NCBI GenBank assembly: GCA_947488325.1
Contig: CANKYZ010000001.1
Location: 620,001-684,000 of the forward strand
Direction: 5' to 3'
DNA from: an uncultured Erythrobacter sp.
Lineage (GTDB): Bacteria; Pseudomonadota; Alphaproteobacteria; Sphingomonadales; Sphingomonadaceae
Length of the DNA: 64,000 bases
The stretch's first letter is position 1, and every line of letters starts with the position of its first letter. The translations under genes were made by a program, and so were the position numbers. Below are positions 25,521 to 33,065 of this stretch, in pieces. The notes under the pieces were generated by a model. The model had not been told where the DNA came from. It saw only the letters and a list, made by a program, of their open reading frames with translations, and made no database searches.

Positions 25521-26684
25521 TCAAGCTTCGATCTTGAGCAGCTTGATTGCGTTCGAATCGAGCACTTGTCCGCCGACACGTTTGGTTGCGTAGAAGTGGA
25601 CGAATGGTTTGTTTGAGAACGGATCGCGCAGCACCCGCGTCGCGCTATGTTCGGCGATCAGGTAGCCATGACGGAAGTTCCCGAAAGCAATTGGGAATTC
25701 GCCTGCGCTGATGTCTGGCATGTCTTCGGCTTCAATGACTGGATAGCCAAGCAGGCGGTTTGGTTGACCTTCGACCATGCCTGGCTGCCACAAAAACGCT
25801 CCATCGGCGGTTTTCAGTTTGCGAACACTGGCCAGAGTGGTTGAGTTCATTACGAAGCTTGCGCCCTGACGGTGGCCGGATTTCAGCGAATGGATGAGAT
25901 CAATGAGCCGCGCATCGGGTGCGGTGTCAAAGCCATTGGCATTGCCCGATCCAATATATTGAAGCTGGCCAAAGTTGCGCACGCCATCTTCAGCAGTGCT
26001 TGTTGAAGCTTGGAGGAAGCCTTCTGGCTGGTTGCTGCCGGTTCCGTTGACGAAAGCAGTGCCCTCAGCGCGGGCGAACTCAATCGCGATTTCGTTTGCA
26101 AGCCACGCTTCGAGGTTGAATGCGGCATCATCAAGCATCGATTGGCTCGCTGCGGGATTAGCGTAAAGCTCGCCGCTTGGTGGGGCGATTTCAGCGAAGT
26201 TCGGTGTGTTGGTTTCCGGGCGAGCGGCAGTTTCACTGACCCAACCCGAAGCGGTGCCACCGGTCGCAATTAGTTTGCGATAGCCCGAACTGCCGGTCTG
26301 AACGACCTGTGCAATGGAGCGGATCGGACTAATCTCAGTCAGTTCGCGAGCAATCATCGCATCGATCTGTTGCGGAACTGCAAAGCCACCGTCAGATGGT
26401 GAGGCACCGCTAGTCGATTTGATTTCGGTTTCGCGGCCACGGCGCAAATAGCCGTTGACGAAGCCTTTAACCTCTTTGCTGTTCACGGAGGTACCGCCGA
26501 TGGAGGGACGTGATGCGGCACGAGAAACTTTATCGAGGCGTGCTTTGACTTCATCAACGTCGCTGCGGAGCACCTTGATGTCGGCTTCGGCCTGATCTTG
26601 GCGAGCAACAACATCGAAGCTTTGCTCGATCGGATCGGCAGACGTAGCAGATGACGAGGTAGAGGAAGGAATCGTGATATCCAT
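25521..26684 (-). CDS. GTA gp5 major capsid protein (HK97 fold)
   Basis: The 387-residue protein is the HK97-type capsid subunit. An N-terminal helical scaffold-like region (about 20-70, VVARQDQAEADIKVLRSDVD) is likely trimmed by the protease. The family motif DGGFAVPQQIDAMI opens the core, and RSIAQVVQTGS, EIAIEFARAEGTAFVNGTG and RLLGYPVIEAEDMP are typical. The start ATG at 26684 lies just behind a terminator-like hairpin (26710-26736). Confidence 0.93.
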   Translation of the reverse strand: MDITIPSSTSSSATSADPIEQSFDVVARQDQAEADIKVLRSDVDEVKARLDKVSRAASRPSIGGTSVNSKEVKGFVNGYLRRGRETEIKSTSGASPSDGGFAVPQQIDAMIARELTEISPIRSIAQVVQTGSSGYRKLIATGGTASGWVSETAARPETNTPNFAEIAPPSGELYANPAASQSMLDDAAFNLEAWLANEIAIEFARAEGTAFVNGTGSNQPEGFLQASTSTAEDGVRNFGQLQYIGSGNANGFDTAPDARLIDLIHSLKSGHRQGASFVMNSTTLASVRKLKTADGAFLWQPGMVEGQPNRLLGYPVIEAEDMPDISAGEFPIAFGNFRHGYLIAEHSATRVLRDPFSNKPFVHFYATKRVGGQVLDSNAIKLLKIEA

Positions 26685-26709
26685 GGGGTATTGGGCCTTT
26701 CAGTTGGGC

Positions 26710-26736
26710 AAAAAAAAGGCCGCCCCAATGGCGGCC
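26710..26736 (-). terminator. Intrinsic-terminator-like hairpin before the capsid gene
   Basis: On the minus strand GGCCGCC pairs with GGCGGCC (7 G-C pairs, five-base loop), followed by eight U. It ends 25 bases before the capsid start codon and 25 bases after the protease stop. A smaller hairpin (GGATA-GAG-TATCC, 26743-26755) sits between. It may attenuate, or separate early from late transcription. Confidence 0.75.
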
Positions 26737-26761
26737 CGGCGTGGATAGAGTATCCAAAAAA

Positions 26762-27181
26762 CTAAGAAACGAGATGCACTCGCGCTCCGTATTGGAGAGG
26801 GTGAGTAACGAGGCTGACTTCGAAGAGGTCGATTGCGACCAATTCGCGCCCTGCTTCTGAATGAAGGACTTCACGAGCTCGATAGCCAAAGCTTAGTCCG
26901 TTCACTTTTTGAGAGAGCAACATTGTTGCTGCGCGACTGTCCAAGTTATCGATCCGCGCGATCACACGCAGACCGCGTTCGTCTTCGGCGATACTTTCGA
27001 TTTCGCCGATTGGTTGATCTGGTCTGTGTTGCCAAAGCAGTGGCAATGGGGTGGAGCGGTCTGCCAATGTTGCGGAAAACGCGCCGCGGCGAATTGTGTC
27101 ACGGTCGGCATCTGGAATTCCGAAAAGGCCAGCATAGCCGGCGAGCCGAATTGAAGATGGCTTAATGCTCGCAGTCTCCAT
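26762..27181 (-). CDS. GTA gp4-like prohead protease (HK97 family)
   Basis: The 139-residue protease matures the capsid by trimming the scaffold region. Catalytic His 52 is in LLWQHRPDQPIG and Ser 97 in NGLSFGYR. The ATG at 27181 overlaps the stop of the upstream small membrane gene (TGATG); the frame extends further but with unlikely residues. It ends shortly before the terminator-like hairpin. Confidence 0.88.
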   Translation of the reverse strand: METASIKPSSIRLAGYAGLFGIPDADRDTIRRGAFSATLADRSTPLPLLWQHRPDQPIGEIESIAEDERGLRVIARIDNLDSRAATMLLSQKVNGLSFGYRAREVLHSEAGRELVAIDLFEVSLVTHPLQYGARVHLVS

Positions 27182-27486
27182 CACAGCAGCTCCCAAACGC
27201 CGAGCCGCACCGCGATACCGATCAGTAAGGCGGCCAGCGCCCCGCGCACTGCCCAGTCGACGAAGGCCTTCCAGGCACTCGCCTTTGCATCGCGCCACGC
27301 ACCCAACAATTCGCGTAGTTCATCAAGATCGTCTTCTGCGCCAGCATCAGCTAGGCCAAAACGATCTAATACGCGCTCGGCAGCCAATTCGGTGGATTCC
27401 TCGACAATTGCGCGCAGTGTTACCAACCCTGCACCTTCTTCATTGGCCTGGATCATCAGGCTTGCGAGCATGTCTTCACGAGTCAC
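27181..27486 (-). CDS. Small membrane protein of the GTA cluster (DUF6127-like)
   Basis: The 101-residue protein has an acidic helical front (ELAAERVLDRFGLADAGAED) and one C-terminal membrane helix (about 82-98, ALAALLIGIAVRLGVW). Its placing between portal and protease matches the DUF6127-type gene seen in related GTAs, from memory. The start is GTG, overlapping the portal stop as GTGA. Function is unknown. Confidence 0.6.
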   Translation of the reverse strand: MTREDMLASLMIQANEEGAGLVTLRAIVEESTELAAERVLDRFGLADAGAEDDLDELRELLGAWRDAKASAWKAFVDWAVRGALAALLIGIAVRLGVWELL

Positions 27487-28640
27487 GGATGTTCCTCCTC
27501 AACTGGCAAACCCAGCATCCGGCGCTTTTCGGCGCGGCTCAGGAATTCGGCATCTGAGACTTGCTTCCACAGACGTTCGCGATCTTCAGAAAGAGCGGTG
27601 ATTTGATCGAGGTCGACTGTGATTGCGCTGTCTGGAAACCATGGTGACAGTCCTTCTTGCAGGGCAGAGAACAGTTTCTCGGCTAGGGGTAAAAGTGTGA
27701 GTCGCCATAATGCGCGATTGGCTTCGCGGTAATTCGAATAGGTGTTGTCGCCCGGCAGGCCGAGCAACATTGGCGGAACACCAAAAGCGAGCGTGATTTC
27801 CCGCGCGGCGGCGCTTTTCAAGTTTGCAAAGTCCATGTCGGCCGGTGACATCGCCATCGATTGCCATTTGAGCCCGCCATCAAGCAACATCGGGCGGCCA
27901 GCATTCATTGACCCGGAAAACGCCGTTTCAAGCTCGCACCTTAACCGCTCAAATTGATCATGGCTTAGGCCTGCGCCATCACCAGTGTCATAGACGAGCG
28001 CACCAGAAGGGCGCGCTGCGTTTTCTAATAACGCGCGGTTCCATTCCGAAGCGGCATTATGTATCGCGACGGCTTGCTGTGCAGCGGCAAGCGCGCTGGC
28101 ACCCAAATGATCATCGAGCGGATGCATTGCCTTGATATGGATGATGTTTGGCCAACCATTTTCGTCTTCGACGGGGATCGTGAGTCGCTCTCCAACTATC
28201 GAATATTCATAGGCGCAGGGCCAACCATCATTACCAGCGGCTACGTTTACCCGGTCAGGGCGCAGCGCGAACAGTTCGACAGGTTTGCCGCTGGCATCCT
28301 TGATGATTTGCACATATCCATTGCCGTGCAGCAGGACATGAGCGGTGAGTGTTTCGATCAGCGACTGTCCAGCACTTGTGGCTTTGACGAGCGCTGCTAG
28401 GTCTTCGTCATTTCCCGACATCGGCGCCTGACCGACCCCCTCCGATACAATCCGCACTGCGCGCTGCGCAATTGGATTGGCTAAGAAGCCATCACGAACT
28501 GCGCGTTCATATTGGTAATGCCGCGCACCGGATTGTTCGGCGAAAGCCGGCATCCAGCCTTGCATTGATCCGGGCGCAACTGGCACACGGTTTTCCTCCC
28601 CGCCCTTGAAGGCGGAGAGCAGTGTTTTGAGCAATGCCAT
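27483..28640 (-). CDS. GTA gp3 portal protein
   Basis: The 385-residue HK97-type portal forms the dodecameric DNA channel. Typical features are the YERAVRDGFLANPIAQRAVR front, LLHGNGYVQI, PDRVNV, HIKAMHPLDDHLGASAL and FGVPPMLLGLPGDNTYSNYREAN. The start at 28640 is 25 bases after the large terminase stop. The stop overlaps the next GTG. Confidence 0.93.
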   Translation of the reverse strand: MALLKTLLSAFKGGEENRVPVAPGSMQGWMPAFAEQSGARHYQYERAVRDGFLANPIAQRAVRIVSEGVGQAPMSGNDEDLAALVKATSAGQSLIETLTAHVLLHGNGYVQIIKDASGKPVELFALRPDRVNVAAGNDGWPCAYEYSIVGERLTIPVEDENGWPNIIHIKAMHPLDDHLGASALAAAQQAVAIHNAASEWNRALLENAARPSGALVYDTGDGAGLSHDQFERLRCELETAFSGSMNAGRPMLLDGGLKWQSMAMSPADMDFANLKSAAAREITLAFGVPPMLLGLPGDNTYSNYREANRALWRLTLLPLAEKLFSALQEGLSPWFPDSAITVDLDQITALSEDRERLWKQVSDAEFLSRAEKRRMLGLPVEEEHP

Positions 28641-28665
28641 TTCAATTCCTTCTTAAAAGTTCGCG

Positions 28666-29991
28666 TCAGATAGGACGCACACTGGGCCGTGCAGCTGGAC
28701 CAAGCATTAGTTCCGTGATTGCCCAGACAAGCGCATCTGCTCGGTCCGGGCTGCGGCCGGGACCTGAATAGTCGCCGCCGATCAGCATTCCGCACATTTG
28801 GTCTTCGAGTTGTGGGAAGTGTCCGTAATGGCGGACACGGCCCGATGAATAGAGTGCCGCAACCGGTTCAGCTCGCGCGATTTTGCCGCGGCTAGCATGC
28901 ACCAATTTGACCGGCAGCTGATTGTCCGCAGCGCGCAATACGCTTTCCACCATGGCACCGCCTTGATTGGCCTCGGCGATGACACGGTCGGCCTCCCAAT
29001 GTTGCGCAGCATCTGCGACGACCTTGGCCCATTGGCTGGGCTGTGCGCGTCCCAGTGAACAATCAGCCAACACCCGTGCGATGCCATCTCCACTGATTGC
29101 AGCGACGACGATTCCGCATTCATCTCCCGTGGCGGAGATTGGTGGATCAACTGCGACGACGATACGACGTAGATCCGCAGCACCTTCGTCTTCTCGTGCC
29201 CTTTCGAGCATTGAACGAGTCCATAGCGCTCCTTCGATATCGTGGAGCATTTCACCCCCAATCTCTTGCCTCGCCAGTTGACTCCCTGCGAATTCACTTT
29301 CGACTGCTGCAAGAAATCTCTCAGGCAGATTGGCGGCGTTGTCGTAGGTCGAACCGCGCGTTGTTACGCATCCGCCAGTTTGTTCCTGATTGAGCAGGCG
29401 CTGCACCAGAGGCACGGCGCGGGGAGTCGTCGTTACCGCAATGCGCGGGTCGGCTCCAAGCCTTAGTCCCATCAATAGGTTGTCCCATGCACGGATGGCG
29501 CGGTCATGCGACAGCGGCCATTTGCCGATTTCATCGCACCACGCGTGACTGTGCTGTGGCCCTCGCAAGCTTTCTGGTTCAGCGGCTGAAAACAGCTGCA
29601 CCTGCGCCCCGTTGGGAAAGCGCACGCGCCGCAAAGATGCTTCGAATACCGGCCTTCGTTCGGGTGGCGAACAAGCGAGCAAGCCGCTTTCTCCCTCGAC
29701 CATTACAGCGCGGGCCTCAGCCAGAGATGATGACACCAGTGCGATCCGCGCTTCGCAGTGGCTTTCGGCTACCAACCGGACCCATTCTGCACCGGCGCGC
29801 GTCTTACCAAAGCCGCGACCTGCCATGATGAGCCAGGTTCGCCAATCACCTGGAGGAGGTAACTGCGCAGGACGTGCGAGCATGCTCCAATGATAATCGA
29901 ACTCGTTGCGTTCCTCCTGATTTAGCGCTGCGACTATCCGTTGTTGCACCGTGTCGTTTTCGTCTGCGAGCCAGTCGAAACTGTTCGTCAC
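28666..29991 (-). CDS. GTA gp2 large terminase (packaging ATPase/nuclease)
   Basis: The 441-residue terminase packages host DNA headfuls. The ATPase has a Walker A-type loop AGRGFGKT at 57-64 and a Walker B acid pair in AWCDEIGKW (153-154). The C-terminal RNase-H-like nuclease has VVAVDPP near 280 and ADALVWAI near 423. The start is GTG at 29991, overlapping the small terminase stop as GTGA. All core residues look present, so packaging is probably functional. Confidence 0.93.
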   Translation of the reverse strand: MTNSFDWLADENDTVQQRIVAALNQEERNEFDYHWSMLARPAQLPPPGDWRTWLIMAGRGFGKTRAGAEWVRLVAESHCEARIALVSSSLAEARAVMVEGESGLLACSPPERRPVFEASLRRVRFPNGAQVQLFSAAEPESLRGPQHSHAWCDEIGKWPLSHDRAIRAWDNLLMGLRLGADPRIAVTTTPRAVPLVQRLLNQEQTGGCVTTRGSTYDNAANLPERFLAAVESEFAGSQLARQEIGGEMLHDIEGALWTRSMLERAREDEGAADLRRIVVAVDPPISATGDECGIVVAAISGDGIARVLADCSLGRAQPSQWAKVVADAAQHWEADRVIAEANQGGAMVESVLRAADNQLPVKLVHASRGKIARAEPVAALYSSGRVRHYGHFPQLEDQMCGMLIGGDYSGPGRSPDRADALVWAITELMLGPAARPSVRPI

Positions 29992-30473
29992 TTACTTTTG
30001 GCTCCAGTGCCGCCAGTACGCTGCCTTTCGCTGCGGACTTGCTGGCGGATTGCTTCAACCTTTTGATCGATAGAGGCACGAACCTCCGCCGCGCTGACGT
30101 TGCGCTGAGCTGCCTGTGCGCGGGCTGCATTGTCCCGGTGAGCGGAGAGCAGGCGGATCGCGTTGGCAAAATCATATTTATCTGACGTTTCGGTCTGTAG
30201 ATCGCCTTCGCGCAACCGGCGCAAGACTTCCATTTCCAGGTGAATATACCCTTCCGACAATGCGGCAAGCCAGTCGCCAGCGAACTTTGGTTCTTCGCGG
30301 CGAGCCTTATAGGCACGGCTGACACTTGTTTTCGCTTTGCGAGCGGATTCGCTAACGTTTGAGCTTTCAGCGAGGAAACTCAGAAATCGACGCCGCCAAT
30401 GCGGGTTTGGCCCGGATTGCTCGCCGTTTTCTGGTATGGGCTTAGTCTTATTCCGATTGCGGCGTGCGGTCAT
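29988..30473 (-). CDS. GTA gp1-like small terminase
   Basis: The 161-residue protein is the small terminase. An N-terminal helix-turn-helix-like region (RRFLSFLAESSNVSESARKA) leads into helical segments and a charged tail (SERQRTGGTGAKSK). It is the first gene of the cluster, starting at ATG 30473 behind AGAGGAATAAGT, 21 bases after a terminator-like hairpin. In GTAs this protein shows little sequence specificity for the producing genome. Confidence 0.83.
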   Translation of the reverse strand: MTARRNRNKTKPIPENGEQSGPNPHWRRRFLSFLAESSNVSESARKAKTSVSRAYKARREEPKFAGDWLAALSEGYIHLEMEVLRRLREGDLQTETSDKYDFANAIRLLSAHRDNAARAQAAQRNVSAAEVRASIDQKVEAIRQQVRSERQRTGGTGAKSK

Positions 30474-30494
30474 ACTTATTCCTCTGGAGGGGCC

Positions 30495-30531
30495 AAAAGA
30501 AAAGGCGGCACTTCCCGCAAGGAAGGCCGCC
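30495..30531 (-). terminator. Intrinsic-terminator-like leader hairpin before the first GTA gene
   Basis: On the minus strand GGCGGC-CTTCC pairs with GGAAG-T-GCCGCC (one bulged base, five-base loop), followed by UUUUCUUUU. It lies between the predicted promoter and the gp1 start codon, so it could stop transcription inside the leader unless relieved. Confidence 0.75.
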
Positions 30532-30575
30532 CGATGTTGTCTCAGTGGCGAATCACTATTTCTCGATGTTGCCTT

Positions 30576-30604
30576 CTTCTAACCAAAGAGCGTGACGATG
30601 TCAA
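30576..30604 (-). promoter_or_regulatory. Candidate GTA cluster promoter
   Basis: On the minus strand TTGACA (30604-30599) is followed 17 bases later by TAGAAG (30581-30576). This fits a sigma-70-like promoter with a strong -35 and weaker -10 element. The predicted start is near 30569, about 95 bases before gp1. The weak -10 suggests activator dependence. Confidence 0.5.
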
Positions 30605-30610
30605 GATAAA

Positions 30611-30625
30611 TAACCTAATTGGTTA
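30611..30625. promoter_or_regulatory. Perfect dyad next to the GTA promoter
   Basis: TAACC-TAATT-GGTTA is centred about 49 bases upstream of the predicted GTA transcription start, a usual activator position. It could also serve the divergent yqaA-like gene. Confidence 0.5.
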
Positions 30626-30697
30626 CATCAATACCAGTTGCATGGCTGCAATGGCTGCCCTAACTCCGCGCGACACAACGATGGGGATGGCTTCAGA

Positions 30698-31351
30698 GTG
30701 ACTTGGCTGCGTGCATTATACAATTGGACGATGGAAAAGGCAGCGCACCCCTATGCGGTTTGGTGGTTGGCATTTTTCTGTTTCGTTGAATCCAGCTTTT
30801 TCCCGATTCCTCCGCACCCATTGTTGGGTTTGATGTGTCTGGCCGAACCAAAGAGGGCGATCCGGTATGCTCTGGTAGCAACTGTTTCGTCTGTGCTTGG
30901 CGGATTGTTCGGATATGCGATCGGGTATCTCTTGTACGAATCAGTTGGCGTTTGGCTGTTGGCTTTGCTTAGCCTGAGCGACAGCTTTCCGGTCGCGGCT
31001 TGCTACATCCGCGAACAGGGTGCGCTTGCTGTGTTTTTTGCCGCCGGGACTCCGGTTCCATTTAAGTTGATGACTATCACCGCGGGTTTCATCGAAATGA
31101 ATCTGCTGACCTTTGCGCTCGCGGCTTTGGCGGGCCGCGCGCTGATCTTTATGGTTGTCGGCGTGCTGTTCCAGGTCTTTGGTGCCCCGATTAAGCGGAT
31201 CATTGATCAATATCTCGGACTGCTAACAACACTGTTCGTTATTTTGGTCGTCGGCGGCTTTATCGCGTTCACTCAACTCGCCGGTGGGGGTGATAATGCT
31301 GAGACGCCACATGTTTGCGACTCTGCGACCGAGGTGCAGGCAGGCGAATAA
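30698..31351 (+). CDS. YqaA/DedA-like membrane protein
   Basis: The 217-residue protein (GTG start at 30698) resembles YqaA, a SNARE-associated/DedA-related integral membrane protein. It has the ESSFFPIPPHPLLGLM motif, GYAIGYLLYES, and several hydrophobic segments. DedA proteins act in lipid carrier or membrane homeostasis. The open frame reaches ATG 30638, but the family start WLRALYNWTM matches GTG at 30698. It diverges from the GTA cluster. Confidence 0.8.
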   Translation: MTWLRALYNWTMEKAAHPYAVWWLAFFCFVESSFFPIPPHPLLGLMCLAEPKRAIRYALVATVSSVLGGLFGYAIGYLLYESVGVWLLALLSLSDSFPVAACYIREQGALAVFFAAGTPVPFKLMTITAGFIEMNLLTFALAALAGRALIFMVVGVLFQVFGAPIKRIIDQYLGLLTTLFVILVVGGFIAFTQLAGGGDNAETPHVCDSATEVQAGE

Positions 31352-31385
31352 CATCGCACACCATGGTTCAATTGGACTGTTAAAG

Positions 31386-31406
31386 TCACCAATCTGGTGA
31401 AGTTTT
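31386..31406 (+). terminator. Probable terminator after the YqaA-like gene
   Basis: TCACCA-ATC-TGGTGA is followed by AGTTTTCT. The stem is short, six pairs, and lies between convergent genes. Confidence 0.55.
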
Positions 31407-31422
31407 CTGACTTCGTCTGAAG

Positions 31423-32670
31423 TTAGGAAATAATTCCAACAGATTTACCTGCGCGTTCAAACATTTGCAGGATCGTCTCAACTTCTTCGACTGAGTGTTC
31501 TGCACACAGTGAACAACGCAGCAGCGTCATATTCGCAGGTGTGGCTGGTGGACGTGCCAAATTGACATAGAGCCCTTCTTTCAACAGTGCTTCCCACATA
31601 CCAGCTCCGTGTTCGAGATCGGGCATGATGACCGCGACAATCGCGCTTTGTGGTTTCTTGGTTCCAAGCTCAAAGCCCATTTCTGTCAGGCCCGCATGCA
31701 GCCGTTTAGAATTTTCCCAAAGATGCGCTCGTTTGTTCGAGCCGTGCATCAGCTTGCGGATTGACGTCGCGGCAGTGGCGACCACGCTGGGTGGAAGACT
31801 GGCTGTAAAGACATAGGGGCGACAAACCAGCCGTAAAATGTCGAATTTCGGGTGATTTGAAACGCAAAAGCCACCAACAGTTCCGACACTCTTGGAAAAT
31901 GTGCCGATGATGAAATCAACATCATCCATTACGCCCTGTTCTTCGGCAACGCCGCGGCCATTTTCGCCGATAAAGCCCATGGAATGCGCCTCATCGACGA
32001 GAACCATAGCGCCATATTTCTTCGCAATGGCGACCATCTCTTTCAGCGGAGCGACATCGCCAAGCATCGAATAGACGCCTTCAAGAATAACCAGCTTGCC
32101 GGCGCCTTCAGGAATTCGGCGCAGGCGCTTTTCCATCGCTTCAATGTCGTTGTGGCGGAAAGGTACGATTTCCGCCTTGCCCATCGCGCAGCCATCGTAG
32201 ATCGAAGCATGGCTGTCGATATCGAGCACAACGTAGTCACCCTTGCCAGCGATGGTTGCGATTATCCCAAGATTGGCCTGATACCCGGTTGAAAAGACCA
32301 TAGCATGGTCCATGCCGTAAAATTCTTTCAGCGCTTGTTCGCATTCACGGTGCCCTTGATAGGTCCCGTTCAAAACGCGACTTCCGGTCGTTCCGGAACC
32401 ATAATCGTGCAACGCCTGCTTACCGGCGTCTAGAACGTCCGGATCGAACGTCATACCCATGTAATTGTAAGTACCCAGCAAGATCGTGTCTCGCCCGTTG
32501 CATATTGCGCGCGTAGGAGAGAGCACCTTTTCCATTACGAGATTAAAGGGATCTTCAACACCACTAGCGAGCAAAGTCTCACGGGTTTGGATAATCGGGT
32601 CGAATTTCGAAAAGAGGTCTCGCGCCCCTATGTCTTCGGGCGCGTCAACGATCGGTGCATTTTCAGTCAT
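31423..32670 (-). CDS. spt: Serine palmitoyltransferase
   Basis: The 415-residue PLP enzyme condenses serine with palmitoyl thioester to 3-ketodihydrosphingosine, the first step of sphingolipid synthesis. It resembles the soluble Sphingomonas enzyme: LLGTYNYMGMTFDPDV, HASIYDG with His 154, DEAHSMG (226-232) and the PLP lysine 260 in GTFSKSVGTVGGF. It ends LARPPATPANMTLLRCS-like. A dedicated acyl carrier protein gene lies 13 bases upstream. 5-aminolevulinate synthase and 2-amino-3-ketobutyrate ligase share the fold but not these segments. Confidence 0.92.
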   Translation of the reverse strand: MTENAPIVDAPEDIGARDLFSKFDPIIQTRETLLASGVEDPFNLVMEKVLSPTRAICNGRDTILLGTYNYMGMTFDPDVLDAGKQALHDYGSGTTGSRVLNGTYQGHRECEQALKEFYGMDHAMVFSTGYQANLGIIATIAGKGDYVVLDIDSHASIYDGCAMGKAEIVPFRHNDIEAMEKRLRRIPEGAGKLVILEGVYSMLGDVAPLKEMVAIAKKYGAMVLVDEAHSMGFIGENGRGVAEEQGVMDDVDFIIGTFSKSVGTVGGFCVSNHPKFDILRLVCRPYVFTASLPPSVVATAATSIRKLMHGSNKRAHLWENSKRLHAGLTEMGFELGTKKPQSAIVAVIMPDLEHGAGMWEALLKEGLYVNLARPPATPANMTLLRCSLCAEHSVEEVETILQMFERAGKSVGIIS

Positions 32671-32683
32671 GGAAGACCCTCTA

Positions 32684-32926
32684 TCAGGTATCTTGCAGCT
32701 TGTGCACTGCGCTCACCAACAGGCCGTAAGTTTCAATCTCGGCCTGTTGGTTCATGCTGATGATGATGTCGAACTCGTCTTCAATCTCCGCGACGAAATC
32801 CATGACCGTCAGACTGTCGAACTCCAAATCATTGGCAAAGGTAGTCGCTTCAGCGATGTCGACACCCTTTTTGTTAAAGGGCTCGATTAGTCCGCGAATG
32901 CGCTCGTCGACTTCGGCTTCGGTCAT
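32684..32926 (-). CDS. Acyl carrier protein for sphingolipid synthesis
   Basis: The 80-residue carrier has the phosphopantetheine serine 38 in LEFDSLTVMDFV. It is strongly acidic and helical, as usual. Placed 13 bases before spt, it probably delivers palmitoyl thioester to it (AcpR-like); this rests on gene order. The general fatty acid ACP is expected elsewhere. Confidence 0.9.
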   Translation of the reverse strand: MTEAEVDERIRGLIEPFNKKGVDIAEATTFANDLEFDSLTVMDFVAEIEDEFDIIISMNQQAEIETYGLLVSAVHKLQDT

Positions 32927-33065
32927 GGTGAAAAATGCTCTTGTTGTACGATGGAAGTTCGGCTGTTGCCGCTTTCAGGTCATGAAAAGCGTTTCGGAGG
33001 CAAGCTTGTCAAGCTTTGCAGCTGCTGGCACACACCTTGGAAGGGAATGTGGGGGTTCATAGGTC

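Larger units (their letters stand above)
16467..30473 (-). mobile_element. Gene transfer agent (GTA) structural gene cluster
   Basis: Seventeen or eighteen consecutive minus-strand genes follow the gene order of the Rhodobacter capsulatus GTA: small and large terminase, portal, protease, HK97 capsid, connector, tail genes, tape measure, gp12-gp15. They are followed by a DUF2793 protein. Genes are intact and mostly overlap by one to four bases. No integrase, excisionase, repressor, replication or lysis gene is present and no attachment sites are seen. This fits a domesticated particle rather than a prophage. A promoter is predicted at 30576-30604. Activators (GafA-type) are not in this window. 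Confidence 0.9.

Noticed and set aside
16467..30473. Interpretation as an ordinary prophage
   Set aside because: No integrase, repressor, replication or lysis genes, and the gene order matches GTA gp1-gp15.
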